The position numbers were made by a program, and so were the translations under genes. A stretch of DNA of 64,000 nt from UA16 sp905478895 (GTDB taxonomy: Bacteria; Bacteroidota; Bacteroidia; Flavobacteriales_D; Sanyastnellaceae), in NCBI GenBank assembly GCA_943788495.1, contig CALSQO010000002.1, positions 682,001 to 746,000 on the forward strand, given 5' to 3'. This document shows, piece by piece, positions 1-7,939 of this stretch. The first letter of the stretch is position 1; each line of letters starts with the position of its first letter. Under the pieces are notes generated by a model, which ran no database searches, was not told where the DNA came from, and saw nothing but the letters and a program-made list of their open reading frames with translations.

Positions 1-369
1 GGTCTGTTCCTGTCCTCGTTTCAACGTGGCCTGGCTCGTCCCGTAAACCGAATAACTCGCGGTGATCTCATCAGAAACTTCCGCTGCAAAACGTTGTGCT
101 TCTTCGTAGGTGATGGGCTCACCCGCTTTCACTCTTTGTCCGCGGTTGACGCCGGTTTCAGTGCGCTGGCGGAAGGTAAAAACATCGGTGCCTAAGGACG
201 AGAATTGTTGTGTGACGTTGGCCTCCAGGGAAGAAGTTGCTGTCGTCATGCTGATCAACGCCATGATGCCGAGACCAATGATCGCAATCGTGAGCGAAGT
301 GCGCAGCAAATTACTTCGTATCGACCGCACTGCGATCCGCATCATTTCAATGAGCAGCTCCGTTTTCAT
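1..369 (-). CDS. ABC transporter permease, MacB/FtsX type (partial, C-terminus off the left edge)
   Basis: The first 123 residues of a MacB-like ABC transporter permease are visible; the gene runs off the window. The start MKTELLIEMM is followed by a basic stretch and one membrane helix (about residues 19-41, rich in I/L/G/A). After it comes the beginning of a periplasmic core domain (FSSLGTDVFTFRQ), which in this family precedes three more C-terminal helices. By family, such permeases pair with a LolD/MacB-type ATPase and power export or lipoprotein/peptide transport across the envelope; the substrate cannot be told. The start at 369 is supported by a TACATTCG box only 6 nt upstream. It is divergent from aconitase. 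Confidence 0.85.
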   Translation of the reverse strand, partial: MKTELLIEMMRIAVRSIRSNLLRTSLTIAIIGLGIMALISMTTATSSLEANVTQQFSSLGTDVFTFRQRTETGVNRGQRVKAGEPITYEEAQRFAAEVSDEITASYSVYGTSQATLKRGQEQT

Positions 370-396
370 GTTATGCGAATGTACTGCTTACATTTG
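364..396 (+). promoter_or_regulatory. Promoter of aconitase (TTTC - 21 nt - TACATTTG)
   Basis: TACATTTG at 389-396 is an exact TAnnTTTG box, with TTTC at 364-367 as a -33-like element. It lies 20 nt before the aconitase ATG and interleaves with the promoter of the divergent ABC permease. Confidence 0.6.
376..383 (-). promoter_or_regulatory. -7 box TACATTCG of the ABC permease gene
   Basis: TACATTCG on the minus strand fits the Bacteroidota -7 consensus TAnnTTTG with one change. It ends 6 nt before the ATG at 369, so the transcript would start at or next to the start codon. A weak CTTT lies 19 nt upstream of it. Confidence 0.5.
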
Positions 397-416
397 CAGC
401 CTAAAGAAAAGAGAAG

Positions 417-2678
417 ATGACTTTTGATTTGGCAATGATCCGCTCGGTTTATGAGCGATTCCCCAAGAATGTAGAAGCGGCTCGCCGCATGACAGGCAAG
501 AACCTGACATTGGCTGAGAAGATTTTGTACACGCACCTTTGGGAGGGAGATGCCCAGCAGGCGTATCAGCGAGGTGTGGATTATGTTGATTTTGCTCCAG
601 ACCGTGTCGCGATGCAAGATGCAACGGCCCAAATGGCGTTGCTTCAATTCATGCAGGCAGGCAAGGCCAAAGCGGCTGTTCCATCTACTGTGCATTGCGA
701 TCACTTGATCCAAGCCAAGGTGCAAGCGGATTCAGACCTTCAAGAAGCCATCAACAAGAACAACGAAGTCTACAACTTCTTGGAGTCGGTTTCGAACAAA
801 TTCGGCATTGGTTTTTGGAAGCCAGGGGGAGGGATCATCCACCAAGTGGTTTTGGAAAACTATGCTTTCCCAGGAGGAATGATGATCGGAACCGATTCAC
901 ACACGGTCAATGCCGGTGGTTTGGGCATGGTCGCTGTCGGGGTTGGTGGAGCAGATGCGGTTGATGTCATGGCGGGCATGCCATGGGAACTGAAGTTTCC
1001 CAAATTGATCGGGATCAAACTCACCGGAAAACTTTCGGGTTGGGCTTCCGCCAAGGACGTTATTTTGAAGGTTGCAGGCGTGCTCACCGTGAAAGGTGGC
1101 ACAGGATGCATCGTCGAGTATTTTGGCGAAGGAGCTGAATCGTTGAGCTGCACGGGCAAAGGCACCATCTGCAATATGGGAGCGGAAATTGGAGCGACCA
1201 CATCGACCTTTGGTTACGACGATAGCATGGAACGCTACTTGCGCGCTACAGGTCGCGCTGATGTCGCGGAAATGGCCAACGGCATCCGAGAGCACCTCAC
1301 GGGAGACGCTGAGGTTTACTCGAATCCAGAGGCTTATTTTGACCAAGTCATCGAAATCAACTTGAGTGAATTGGAGCCGCATTTGAATGGTCCTTTCACG
1401 CCAGACCTCGCCACTCCAATCAGTGAGATGAAGGAGGCTGCAGCCAAAAACGACTGGCCCACTTCACTGGAGTATGGACTGATCGGTTCTTGCACCAACT
1501 CGAGCTATGAAGACATCAGCCGTTCCGCGAGCATTGCCACACAAGCCGTTGAAAAAGGAATAGAAGCGAAAGCTCATTTGACCATTACCCCAGGTTCGGA
1601 ATTGGTGCGTTACACCATCGACCGGGATGGATTTATTTCCACGTTTGAGAAAATGGGAGGAAGTGTATTTGCCAATGCGTGCGGTCCGTGCATTGGCCAA
1701 TGGGCACGCGCAGGTGCTGAGAAGAAAGAAAAGAACTCCATTGTTCACTCATTCAATCGCAACTTCTCCAAGCGAGCGGATGGCAACCCCAACACCCACG
1801 CGTTTGTGGGATCACCCGAATTGGTCACAGCACTCGCCATTGCCGGTGATTTGACATTCAATCCGTTGACGGATCCACTGACGCTTCCTGATGGCACGAA
1901 AGTGATGCTGGAAGAACCCAAAGGGGATGAGCTTCCTTCGTTAGGATTTGACGTTGAGGATGCGGGCTACGTGGCTCCGGCCGCAGATGGCAGTGGCGTC
2001 GAGGTCAAGGTGAATGGAGCGTCTGAGCGTTTGCAATTGTTGGAGCCATTCCAACCTTGGAATGGGCAAAACCTCATGGGGGCTCGGCTCTTGATCAAGG
2101 CTGCTGGAAAGTGCACGACCGACCACATTTCCATGGCCGGTCCTTGGCTGCGTTACCGCGGGCACTTGGATAACATTTCCAACAACACTTTGACGGGAGC
2201 TGAGAATGCGTTCAATGGCAAGCCCAATTCGGTTAAAAATCAACTCACAGGTGAGTACGGAGAAGTGCCAGCAGTGCAGCGCGCATACAAAGCGGCGGGT
2301 ATTCCTACCGTTGTCGTTGGCGATTCGAACTACGGAGAAGGCAGTTCGCGCGAGCATGCAGCGATGCAGCCGCGTTTCCTCGGGGTTGCAGCGGTGATCG
2401 TTAAGTCGTTTGCACGCATCCACGAGACCAATTTGAAGAAGCAAGGGATGTTGGGATTGACATTCGCGAACGAAGCGGATTTCGATCTGATCCAAGAAGA
2501 CGATACATTCAACTTTGTGGACTTGGCGTCTTTTGCGCCGGGCAAGCCCTTGACCATCGAAATTGCTCATGCGGATGGTTCGACCGAGACAATCAAGGTA
2601 AACCATACGTACAATGCACAGCAAATTGACTGGTTCCGAGCGGGTTCCGCGCTGAATTTGATCAAGCAGCAACAGTAA
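417..2678 (+). CDS. acn: Aconitate hydratase (mitochondrial-type aconitase)
   Basis: Aconitase interconverts citrate and isocitrate in the TCA cycle, using a cytoplasmic [4Fe-4S] cluster. The 753-residue length fits the mitochondrial-type AcnA-family enzyme rather than the AcnB class. Visible landmarks are HCDH at residues 93-96, GTDSHT near 160, the cluster cysteine in SCTNSSYED (Cys359), the pair ACGPC (Cys422, Cys425), and a C-terminal swivel domain with GDSNYGEGSSREHAA. All three cluster ligands are present. The gene has its own promoter 20 nt upstream and is followed after 10 nt by pdeM, so the two may be co-transcribed. No Shine-Dalgarno is evident. Confidence 0.97.
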   Translation: MTFDLAMIRSVYERFPKNVEAARRMTGKNLTLAEKILYTHLWEGDAQQAYQRGVDYVDFAPDRVAMQDATAQMALLQFMQAGKAKAAVPSTVHCDHLIQAKVQADSDLQEAINKNNEVYNFLESVSNKFGIGFWKPGGGIIHQVVLENYAFPGGMMIGTDSHTVNAGGLGMVAVGVGGADAVDVMAGMPWELKFPKLIGIKLTGKLSGWASAKDVILKVAGVLTVKGGTGCIVEYFGEGAESLSCTGKGTICNMGAEIGATTSTFGYDDSMERYLRATGRADVAEMANGIREHLTGDAEVYSNPEAYFDQVIEINLSELEPHLNGPFTPDLATPISEMKEAAAKNDWPTSLEYGLIGSCTNSSYEDISRSASIATQAVEKGIEAKAHLTITPGSELVRYTIDRDGFISTFEKMGGSVFANACGPCIGQWARAGAEKKEKNSIVHSFNRNFSKRADGNPNTHAFVGSPELVTALAIAGDLTFNPLTDPLTLPDGTKVMLEEPKGDELPSLGFDVEDAGYVAPAADGSGVEVKVNGASERLQLLEPFQPWNGQNLMGARLLIKAAGKCTTDHISMAGPWLRYRGHLDNISNNTLTGAENAFNGKPNSVKNQLTGEYGEVPAVQRAYKAAGIPTVVVGDSNYGEGSSREHAAMQPRFLGVAAVIVKSFARIHETNLKKQGMLGLTFANEADFDLIQEDDTFNFVDLASFAPGKPLTIEIAHADGSTETIKVNHTYNAQQIDWFRAGSALNLIKQQQ

Positions 2679-2688
2679 TTTTTTTCGG

Positions 2689-3390
2689 GTGAATTCCTCC
2701 AGAGAGCCACAGGATGCTGCTTGCGTCTCGGTTAAATTGGCGGGAGAAACGTTGGAATTGCATCCTGAGCGGTGCATGTGGTGGGCGAAAGAAAAAACCT
2801 TGTTGGTTTCGGATATTCACTTGGGGAAATCAGCTCATTTTCGCAAAAATGGGATTGCGATTCCGAAGGATGTAAACGCTTCAAGCCTGAATCGATTGGA
2901 GAACGTGATTTGCAAGTATCAACCGCTCCGGTTGCTGGTGCTCGGCGATCTTTTTCACAGCGCACTGAATGAGGAGTGGAATGATTTTCGGGAGTGGCTC
3001 AACCTTATTTTTTCGGCCCACGGATTGGTGGAGTTTCGTTTGGTGGAGGGCAATCACGACGTATTGCCAAACGCAGCTTTTCAAGGGTTCAAGGTGCAGC
3101 GAAGCGCCCGATGGAGCCTAGGTCCCTTTGATTTTGTTCATGACCCAATGGATTTTCAACTTGCGCAAGCCCCAGGACGCATCGGTATTGCCGGTCATTT
3201 GCATCCAGCCATTCACCTTGCAGGCAAAGCCAAGCAGCAGCTGCGGCTTCCGGGTTGGTGGTTTCGCAGCCAGCATCAAACCTTGGTCATGCCCAATTTT
3301 GGGACCTTTACCGGGTCTTCCGTGGTGAACGTGAAGGCTGGGGATCAGTTTTGGATTTGCACCGGGCAATCGGTCATGCCCGCAGAGTGA
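2689..3390 (+). CDS. pdeM: PdeM-like metallophosphoesterase (DNA damage response endonuclease)
   Basis: This is a calcineurin-like metallophosphoesterase of 233 residues. Its motifs are in family order: SDIHLGKSAHF (Asp42, His44), VLGDLFHS near 85, EGNHD near 125 and GHLHP near 168. Together they supply the two-metal ligands. The spacing and the KSAHFRKNGIAIP stretch match the ligase-associated PdeM family, which usually sits beside an ATP-dependent ligase, an Lhr-like helicase and a processing exonuclease. None of those is here; the neighbour is aconitase. The start used is GTG at 2689, the only candidate that keeps the N-terminus before the first motif and avoids overlap with acn. Exact substrate is unknown. 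Confidence 0.85.
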   Translation: MNSSREPQDAACVSVKLAGETLELHPERCMWWAKEKTLLVSDIHLGKSAHFRKNGIAIPKDVNASSLNRLENVICKYQPLRLLVLGDLFHSALNEEWNDFREWLNLIFSAHGLVEFRLVEGNHDVLPNAAFQGFKVQRSARWSLGPFDFVHDPMDFQLAQAPGRIGIAGHLHPAIHLAGKAKQQLRLPGWWFRSQHQTLVMPNFGTFTGSSVVNVKAGDQFWICTGQSVMPAE

Positions 3391-3396
3391 AGCGAA

Positions 3397-3951
3397 TCAC
3401 TCGATGTTTCCGGTGAAGGACCCTGTGAAAGCAACGGGGAGTCCAACGAGGGTGCTGTCAACCCACTCACGGAGCGTCAAATTGAACGTCACTTCTTCCG
3501 CACCACCAGAATAGGCTGGGTCAATCACAATGGATCCGTCCGTGGCTTTGTAATCCCTCACGGGGAACAAATCATCCCCTTGGTTGATGACTTGTACCAG
3601 ATGATTCACTTCCTCTTGCTGAACATAGAATACGACGTCGTCGAGGACGTCAAATGAAAACTGGAAGGTGATGTCGTGGGCGGGTACATGCGCATCCACT
3701 TCAGCTGCCGTCCGCAAATCGGCTACAATATGATAGCTGCGTGAAAGTGGTTCAAGGCTATCAGGGACGACAGCTTCTGCCATTTTCAGGGCATAATCCG
3801 AGCCATTGAAAGCGATGCTTCCGCATTCACAGTTGTACACCGGATTGATGAAATCAGGGCTTTTGTAACATCCGGATGCCAAGCTCCAAGTAAGGGCAAG
3901 GGCCGCAAGCGCGACTAGCTTCAGGGGGGGAGAATTGAAAATCGTGGTCAT
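3397..3951 (-). CDS. Hypothetical lipoprotein
   Basis: This is a 184-residue protein whose N-terminus is a clear lipoprotein signal: hydrophobic LVALAALALTWSLA, then the lipobox SGC with Cys28. The start at 3951 (MTTIFNS) is preferred; an upstream in-frame ATG would add a non-signal-like extension into the next gene. The mature part is rich in Asp/Val and beta-strand-like patterns (FQFSFDVLDDVVFYV, EEVTFNLTLREWVDSTL), as in Bacteroidota surface or periplasmic lipoproteins of the DUF-type beta-sandwich kind. No family is recognised. It follows the DUF1343 gene by 37 nt on the same strand and may be co-transcribed with it. It is convergent with pdeM (6 nt). Confidence 0.75.
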   Translation of the reverse strand: MTTIFNSPPLKLVALAALALTWSLASGCYKSPDFINPVYNCECGSIAFNGSDYALKMAEAVVPDSLEPLSRSYHIVADLRTAAEVDAHVPAHDITFQFSFDVLDDVVFYVQQEEVNHLVQVINQGDDLFPVRDYKATDGSIVIDPAYSGGAEEVTFNLTLREWVDSTLVGLPVAFTGSFTGNIE

Positions 3952-3988
3952 CGTTACAAGGATTGCAGGCCGAAATATACACACTGCA

Positions 3989-5290
3989 TCATTGGTTTCT
4001 GAGCAATGGATAGAGCAAATAAGCTTGGCGCTGGGCATGGAATGAAAGAAGTTCATCCATCCATTGCGCTGGGAAGTCCATCGGCCAGACGTTTTCCTGC
4101 AGCGCTTGCCCCAGGGATTCGTTACCGGTCAGCTTGGCCAAGAACGAAGGAGACCTGACGAAATCATCAGTGGCAGAATTCCATCGTTGGCTGCATTCCC
4201 ACGCGAGCTGCCAGTCAAAACCACTGGCGGCTCGGGTCCATTCTGTTCCCAATTCAGTGAGGTCACGCCCGCTGCATCTGACATTCTCATGCTTGGGATG
4301 GGGCGCTGCTCCGGGTGTGGCCACTGGGGAAAATGCGAAATCTCCAGCGTTTTCTCCCGGCACGCCCATGCATTGAAAAGGCAAATCGGTTCCTCTCCCT
4401 ATGCTGGCAACAGTGGGCTCCAATGGACACAAGCTGGGATACAGTGCAATGGATTCGGCGTTGGGTAAATTAGGACTTGGCGCAATGGTTGGATACCATT
4501 GGTCGCTGTGCGCATATCCTTGGCAGGGGATAATGATGAGCGGGCACTGCATCCCATCGGGAAGCCATCCTTCCCCATTGATCATCTGTGCCATTTCACC
4601 CAGTGTCATTCCGTGCAAAACAGGAACCGGAAGCATACCAACGAACGATTTCCATTTGGGGTCGAGCATGGGCCCTGCCATCTGGTGTCCGTGGGGATTG
4701 GGTCTGTCGAGAACCACCACTACCTTGTCATTCTCAGCGGCTGCCTCCATGACTAAAAAAAGACTGCTCAGATAGGTGTAAAAGCGAGCACCTACATCTT
4801 GAATGTCAAATAAAACCATGCGTACATCGGCGAGTGATGCGGCAGATGGTTTTTTGCTTTTGCCGTGCAAACTAAGGATGGGCAAGCCCGTGCGAGCATC
4901 GGTGCCATCTTCAAAGTTGGCGCCGTTGTGCAGGTCTCCCCGAAAACCATGCTCAGGAGCAAATACCTTCTTCACGTTTATGCCAAGTGCCAAGAGCGTA
5001 TCAATGAGGTGGGTAGCGCTTCCTGTATGTCCTTCACCAATGACCGACGTGGCGTTGGCTACCACTGCGATGGGGGCCCGGCTGCACGATTCATAAATGG
5101 CCTGTATGTTTTCGTTTCCAAGACGAACACGAAGCGGAGGGACGCTTCGTTCTTGGCAGTGCAGGGTGCCGTGCTCGATGTCAATCGCCAAACCGGCAGG
5201 GAGGTGCGAGGTGGATTCCTGTCCAAATAGGGTGAATTGAAAAATCACAACCGCAAACAGGGTGAATGATATTCTCATTGGATTCTTCAT
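3989..5290 (-). CDS. DUF1343 protein, exo-beta-N-acetylmuramidase NamZ-like
   Basis: This secreted protein of 433 residues starts with a signal peptide (RISFTLFAVVIFQFTLFG, cleavage near Gln24). The DUF1343 core follows: SVIGEGHTGSATHLIDTL, FAPEHGFRGDLHNGA near 115, FDIQDVGARFYTY near 165 and VVLDRPNPHG near 195. The family includes NamZ, which releases terminal MurNAc from peptidoglycan fragments, so a cell-wall recycling role is likely; the exact reaction here is inferred from the family. A TACTTTAG box ends 4 nt before the start codon. It is divergent from the LolC/E-like permease. Confidence 0.9.
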   Translation of the reverse strand: MKNPMRISFTLFAVVIFQFTLFGQESTSHLPAGLAIDIEHGTLHCQERSVPPLRVRLGNENIQAIYESCSRAPIAVVANATSVIGEGHTGSATHLIDTLLALGINVKKVFAPEHGFRGDLHNGANFEDGTDARTGLPILSLHGKSKKPSAASLADVRMVLFDIQDVGARFYTYLSSLFLVMEAAAENDKVVVVLDRPNPHGHQMAGPMLDPKWKSFVGMLPVPVLHGMTLGEMAQMINGEGWLPDGMQCPLIIIPCQGYAHSDQWYPTIAPSPNLPNAESIALYPSLCPLEPTVASIGRGTDLPFQCMGVPGENAGDFAFSPVATPGAAPHPKHENVRCSGRDLTELGTEWTRAASGFDWQLAWECSQRWNSATDDFVRSPSFLAKLTGNESLGQALQENVWPMDFPAQWMDELLSFHAQRQAYLLYPLLRNQ

Positions 5291-5341
5291 GCGTCTAAAG
5301 TAGCGACGTAATTTGGCACCTGTGAAAAGCCAACATCATTT

Positions 5342-6841
5342 ATGAGTTATCGGACTTCCTTATCGCGGCTGATCGCTCGGCGACTCGCAGGAAGTCATGG
5401 GCGAGCCACCTGGTCCAAACCTGTCGTTCAGATAGCGACAGCAGGGGTGGCCATCGGCATCGCCTTGATTGTGATTGCCACATCCATTGTCCATGGATTC
5501 CAGAGTGAAGTCAAAGAATTGGTGGTGGGTTTTGGTTCTGACATCCAAGTGCTCAACGGCGATTGGAAAGATCAAAAAATCAAACGCTCCGAAACCGTTG
5601 AGGAAACCCTGCGGTCGCTTCCACAAGTTCGAAGTGTTCATCCGTTTTTCACATCGCCGGGAATTGTCGAATCCAAATCCGGGTTGAAGGGGGTCGTCCT
5701 GAAGGGAATGAGCGGAGAAACTTCTGGGGGGATGCTGGAAAAGTTCTTGGTGCAAGGCACCCTTCCTTCGGTTGGTGGCCAAGACACGGCTATTTTATCA
5801 ATGGAGCTTGCAAATCGGCTGGAATTGGAGCTTTATGACCGGCTCACCCTGTACCTCATTGGTGGGCCGAGAGGCATACGACCGCGCACGATGGTGTTGG
5901 GTGGAATTTACCGAACAGGTTTGATCGAATACGATGAAGAATTCATGTTCGTCCCAGCGAAGGCCATCCAATCCACTTCCGGATGGGGGATGGAATTGCA
6001 CCTGCTCGTGGACGATGGAGCGGTTGAAGCACGGGCATTCGGCGGAAGCCGCAGCCCAAAGGTCACTTGGAGCGTCATTCAGCCCAGCGGAAAAGCATCG
6101 CCTCTTGGATGGAGCAGTTCCGGAAAGCACCTCTTGGATGAGGTGATTGCCAATGAGATCATGGTCGTGGCAGATTCTAGAGATTTGGAATTCAATGCGC
6201 TGCCGGACACTGCATGGCTGCGCAAATTGGACGGTGTATGGCGTGCCGATCACACAGAACCCGCTTGGGGAAAAGCGGCCAGCGGATATGAAGTGTACCT
6301 TGAAAATGATGCAGATTTGTGGACGACAGAAGCCAATGTGTACGCAGCGCTCCCTCTCGGTTGGGTGACCCAAACGGTGACCCAACAAGCCCCTGAAATG
6401 TTCACATGGCTGGGCATGCTGGATTTGAACGTTGAAATCATCATCGGGCTGATGGTTTTGATTTCCATCATCAACATGACTTCCGCTCTACTGATTCTGA
6501 TTTTGGAGCGAAGGCCTATGGTGGGCATGCTGAAAGCCTTGGGCATGTCCGATGGGCAGGTGTTGCGCATCTTCATCTGGCAGGCAGCGCGGATTTTGGG
6601 TAAGGGGTTTTGGATTGGAAACGCGTTGGGGCTGCTGGTGGTTTATGTCCAATCCACGACGGGTTGGATTGGATTGGACCCTGAAGCGTATTACCTGAGT
6701 GAGGTTCCGATTCAATTGGATGCGGCTTTTTTGGTGCTGGTGGAAGTTATGGTTTTCGGTCTCTGCGTTGCCATGATGTTTTTTCCAGCCCTTGCTTCGA
6801 CGAGAATTCGGCCTGCGGAAGCCCTGCGCATCAATCGTTGA
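5342..6841 (+). CDS. LolC/LolE-like ABC transporter permease (FtsX family)
   Basis: The protein is a 499-residue permease with the typical FtsX/LolCE layout. A basic N-terminus (ISRLIARR) leads to TM1 near residues 28-50 (GVAIGIALIVIATSIVHGF). A large periplasmic domain follows to about residue 360. Three C-terminal helices come last, near 365-390, 415-440 and 455-480. The pattern SIVHGFQSEVKELVVGFGSDIQVLN is the usual join of TM1 and the MacB-PCD domain. Family members extract lipoproteins from the inner membrane together with a LolD ATPase, which is not encoded next door. The last residues ALRINR match the common C-terminal end of this family in Bacteroidota. Role in lipoprotein release is inferred. 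Confidence 0.9.
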   Translation: MSYRTSLSRLIARRLAGSHGRATWSKPVVQIATAGVAIGIALIVIATSIVHGFQSEVKELVVGFGSDIQVLNGDWKDQKIKRSETVEETLRSLPQVRSVHPFFTSPGIVESKSGLKGVVLKGMSGETSGGMLEKFLVQGTLPSVGGQDTAILSMELANRLELELYDRLTLYLIGGPRGIRPRTMVLGGIYRTGLIEYDEEFMFVPAKAIQSTSGWGMELHLLVDDGAVEARAFGGSRSPKVTWSVIQPSGKASPLGWSSSGKHLLDEVIANEIMVVADSRDLEFNALPDTAWLRKLDGVWRADHTEPAWGKAASGYEVYLENDADLWTTEANVYAALPLGWVTQTVTQQAPEMFTWLGMLDLNVEIIIGLMVLISIINMTSALLILILERRPMVGMLKALGMSDGQVLRIFIWQAARILGKGFWIGNALGLLVVYVQSTTGWIGLDPEAYYLSEVPIQLDAAFLVLVEVMVFGLCVAMMFFPALASTRIRPAEALRINR

Positions 6842-6886
6842 TATTGAGCGTTCACACCAATTTGAAATGATTCGGTTTTTTTGCCA

Positions 6887-6916
6887 TTTCTAACCGCGTT
6901 TCGGTCGTTACCTTTG
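6887..6916 (+). promoter_or_regulatory. Promoter of the cystathionine beta-synthase-like gene (TTTC - 18 nt - TACCTTTG)
   Basis: TACCTTTG at 6909-6916 is an exact -7 box, with TTTC at 6887-6890. Only 6 nt separate the box from the ATG at 6923, so the mRNA is probably leaderless. This also argues against an upstream TTG start at 6881, which would lie ahead of the box. Confidence 0.65.
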
Positions 6917-6922
6917 CTCCCT

Positions 6923-7912
6923 ATGCAACGAGCTAAAAACGTTCATCAGAACATCTTGACGACCATTGGCAACACGCCCATGATCAAGATGCAGAACATG
7001 ACCCAAGATTTTCCTTGTCCAGTATATGCCAAGGTCGAATACTTCAATCCTGGTCACAGTGTCAAAGATCGCATGGCCCTTCGAATGATTGAAGATGCAG
7101 AGCGAGATGGACTATTGAACCCAGGAGGCACCGTGATTGAGTGCACCAGTGGGAATACAGGAATGGGGCTTGCTTTGGCGTGTTCGGTCAAAGGTTACAA
7201 GCTGATCTGCACCATGAGCGACAAGCAATCCAAAGAGAAGATTGACATCTTGCGCGCAATGGGGGCAGAAGTTCACGTATGCCCGACCAACGTTGAAGCC
7301 GATCATCCGGATAGTTATTACAGCGTTGCAAAGCGCTGCAATGAAGCCGATCCAAATAGTTTTTGGTGCAACCAATACGACAACAAGTCCAACCAAGAAG
7401 CGCATTATGTTTCTACGGGTCCAGAAGTCTGGGAACAGACGGAAGGCAAGGTGACGCACTTTGTAGTGGGCGTCGGAACCGGTGGAACCATCAGTGGTAC
7501 CGGTCGTTTTTTGAAAGAACAAAACCCGGACGTTCAAATTTGGGGCATTGACTCATACGGCAGTGTTCTGAAAAAATACCACGAAACCGGGGTGTTTGAT
7601 GAGACTGAAATTTATCCCTACATCACAGAAGGGGTGGGGGAGGACATTTTACCTGCCAATGTCAATTTTGATGTCATCGATCATTTCGAAAAAGTAACGG
7701 ACAAAGATGGCGCATTGACCGCGCGTGAAATGGCACGAAAAGAAGGGCTTTTTCTTGGGTACAGCTGTGGCAGTACGTTCCAAGGACTGCGTCAATTGAA
7801 AGACCGGCTCAAGCCCACCGATGTGGTCGTGTGCCTCTTTCACGATCACGGTTCACGCTACGTTGGGAAAGTCTACAACGACGAATGGATGAAAAGCCAC
7901 GGGTGGCTTTGA
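6923..7912 (+). CDS. PLP-dependent cystathionine beta-synthase / cysteine synthase family enzyme
   Basis: This 329-residue fold-type II PLP enzyme has the catalytic lysine in PGHSVKDRMA (Lys48). It also has the asparagine loop SGNTGMG near 81, the phosphate-binding loop GVGTGGTISGTGR near 190 and the C-terminal GYSCGST motif. The EGVGEDILP and IWGIDSYGS stretches resemble cystathionine beta-synthase more than CysK, but the C-terminal CBS regulatory domains of the eukaryotic enzyme are absent. It likely condenses serine or an activated serine with homocysteine or sulfide in the cytoplasm; the substrate is inferred. The ATG at 6923 is chosen because the promoter box ends 6 nt before it. It is convergent with ornithine aminotransferase. 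Confidence 0.9.
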   Translation: MQRAKNVHQNILTTIGNTPMIKMQNMTQDFPCPVYAKVEYFNPGHSVKDRMALRMIEDAERDGLLNPGGTVIECTSGNTGMGLALACSVKGYKLICTMSDKQSKEKIDILRAMGAEVHVCPTNVEADHPDSYYSVAKRCNEADPNSFWCNQYDNKSNQEAHYVSTGPEVWEQTEGKVTHFVVGVGTGGTISGTGRFLKEQNPDVQIWGIDSYGSVLKKYHETGVFDETEIYPYITEGVGEDILPANVNFDVIDHFEKVTDKDGALTAREMARKEGLFLGYSCGSTFQGLRQLKDRLKPTDVVVCLFHDHGSRYVGKVYNDEWMKSHGWL

Positions 7913-7918
7913 TTCCGT

Positions 7919-7935
7919 TGAGCCCGTGAGGCTCG
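7919..7935. terminator. Possible weak hairpin between convergent genes
   Basis: GAGCC at 7920-7924 pairs with GGCTC at 7930-7934 around the loop CGTGA, in the 27-nt gap between two convergent genes. No long T-tract follows on either strand, so termination here is uncertain. Confidence 0.3.
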
Positions 7936-7939
7936 CGAT

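Noticed and set aside
1941..2777. A 278-codon minus-strand frame inside aconitase and pdeM
   Set aside because: Shadow frame; both plus-strand proteins carry full motif sets across this interval.
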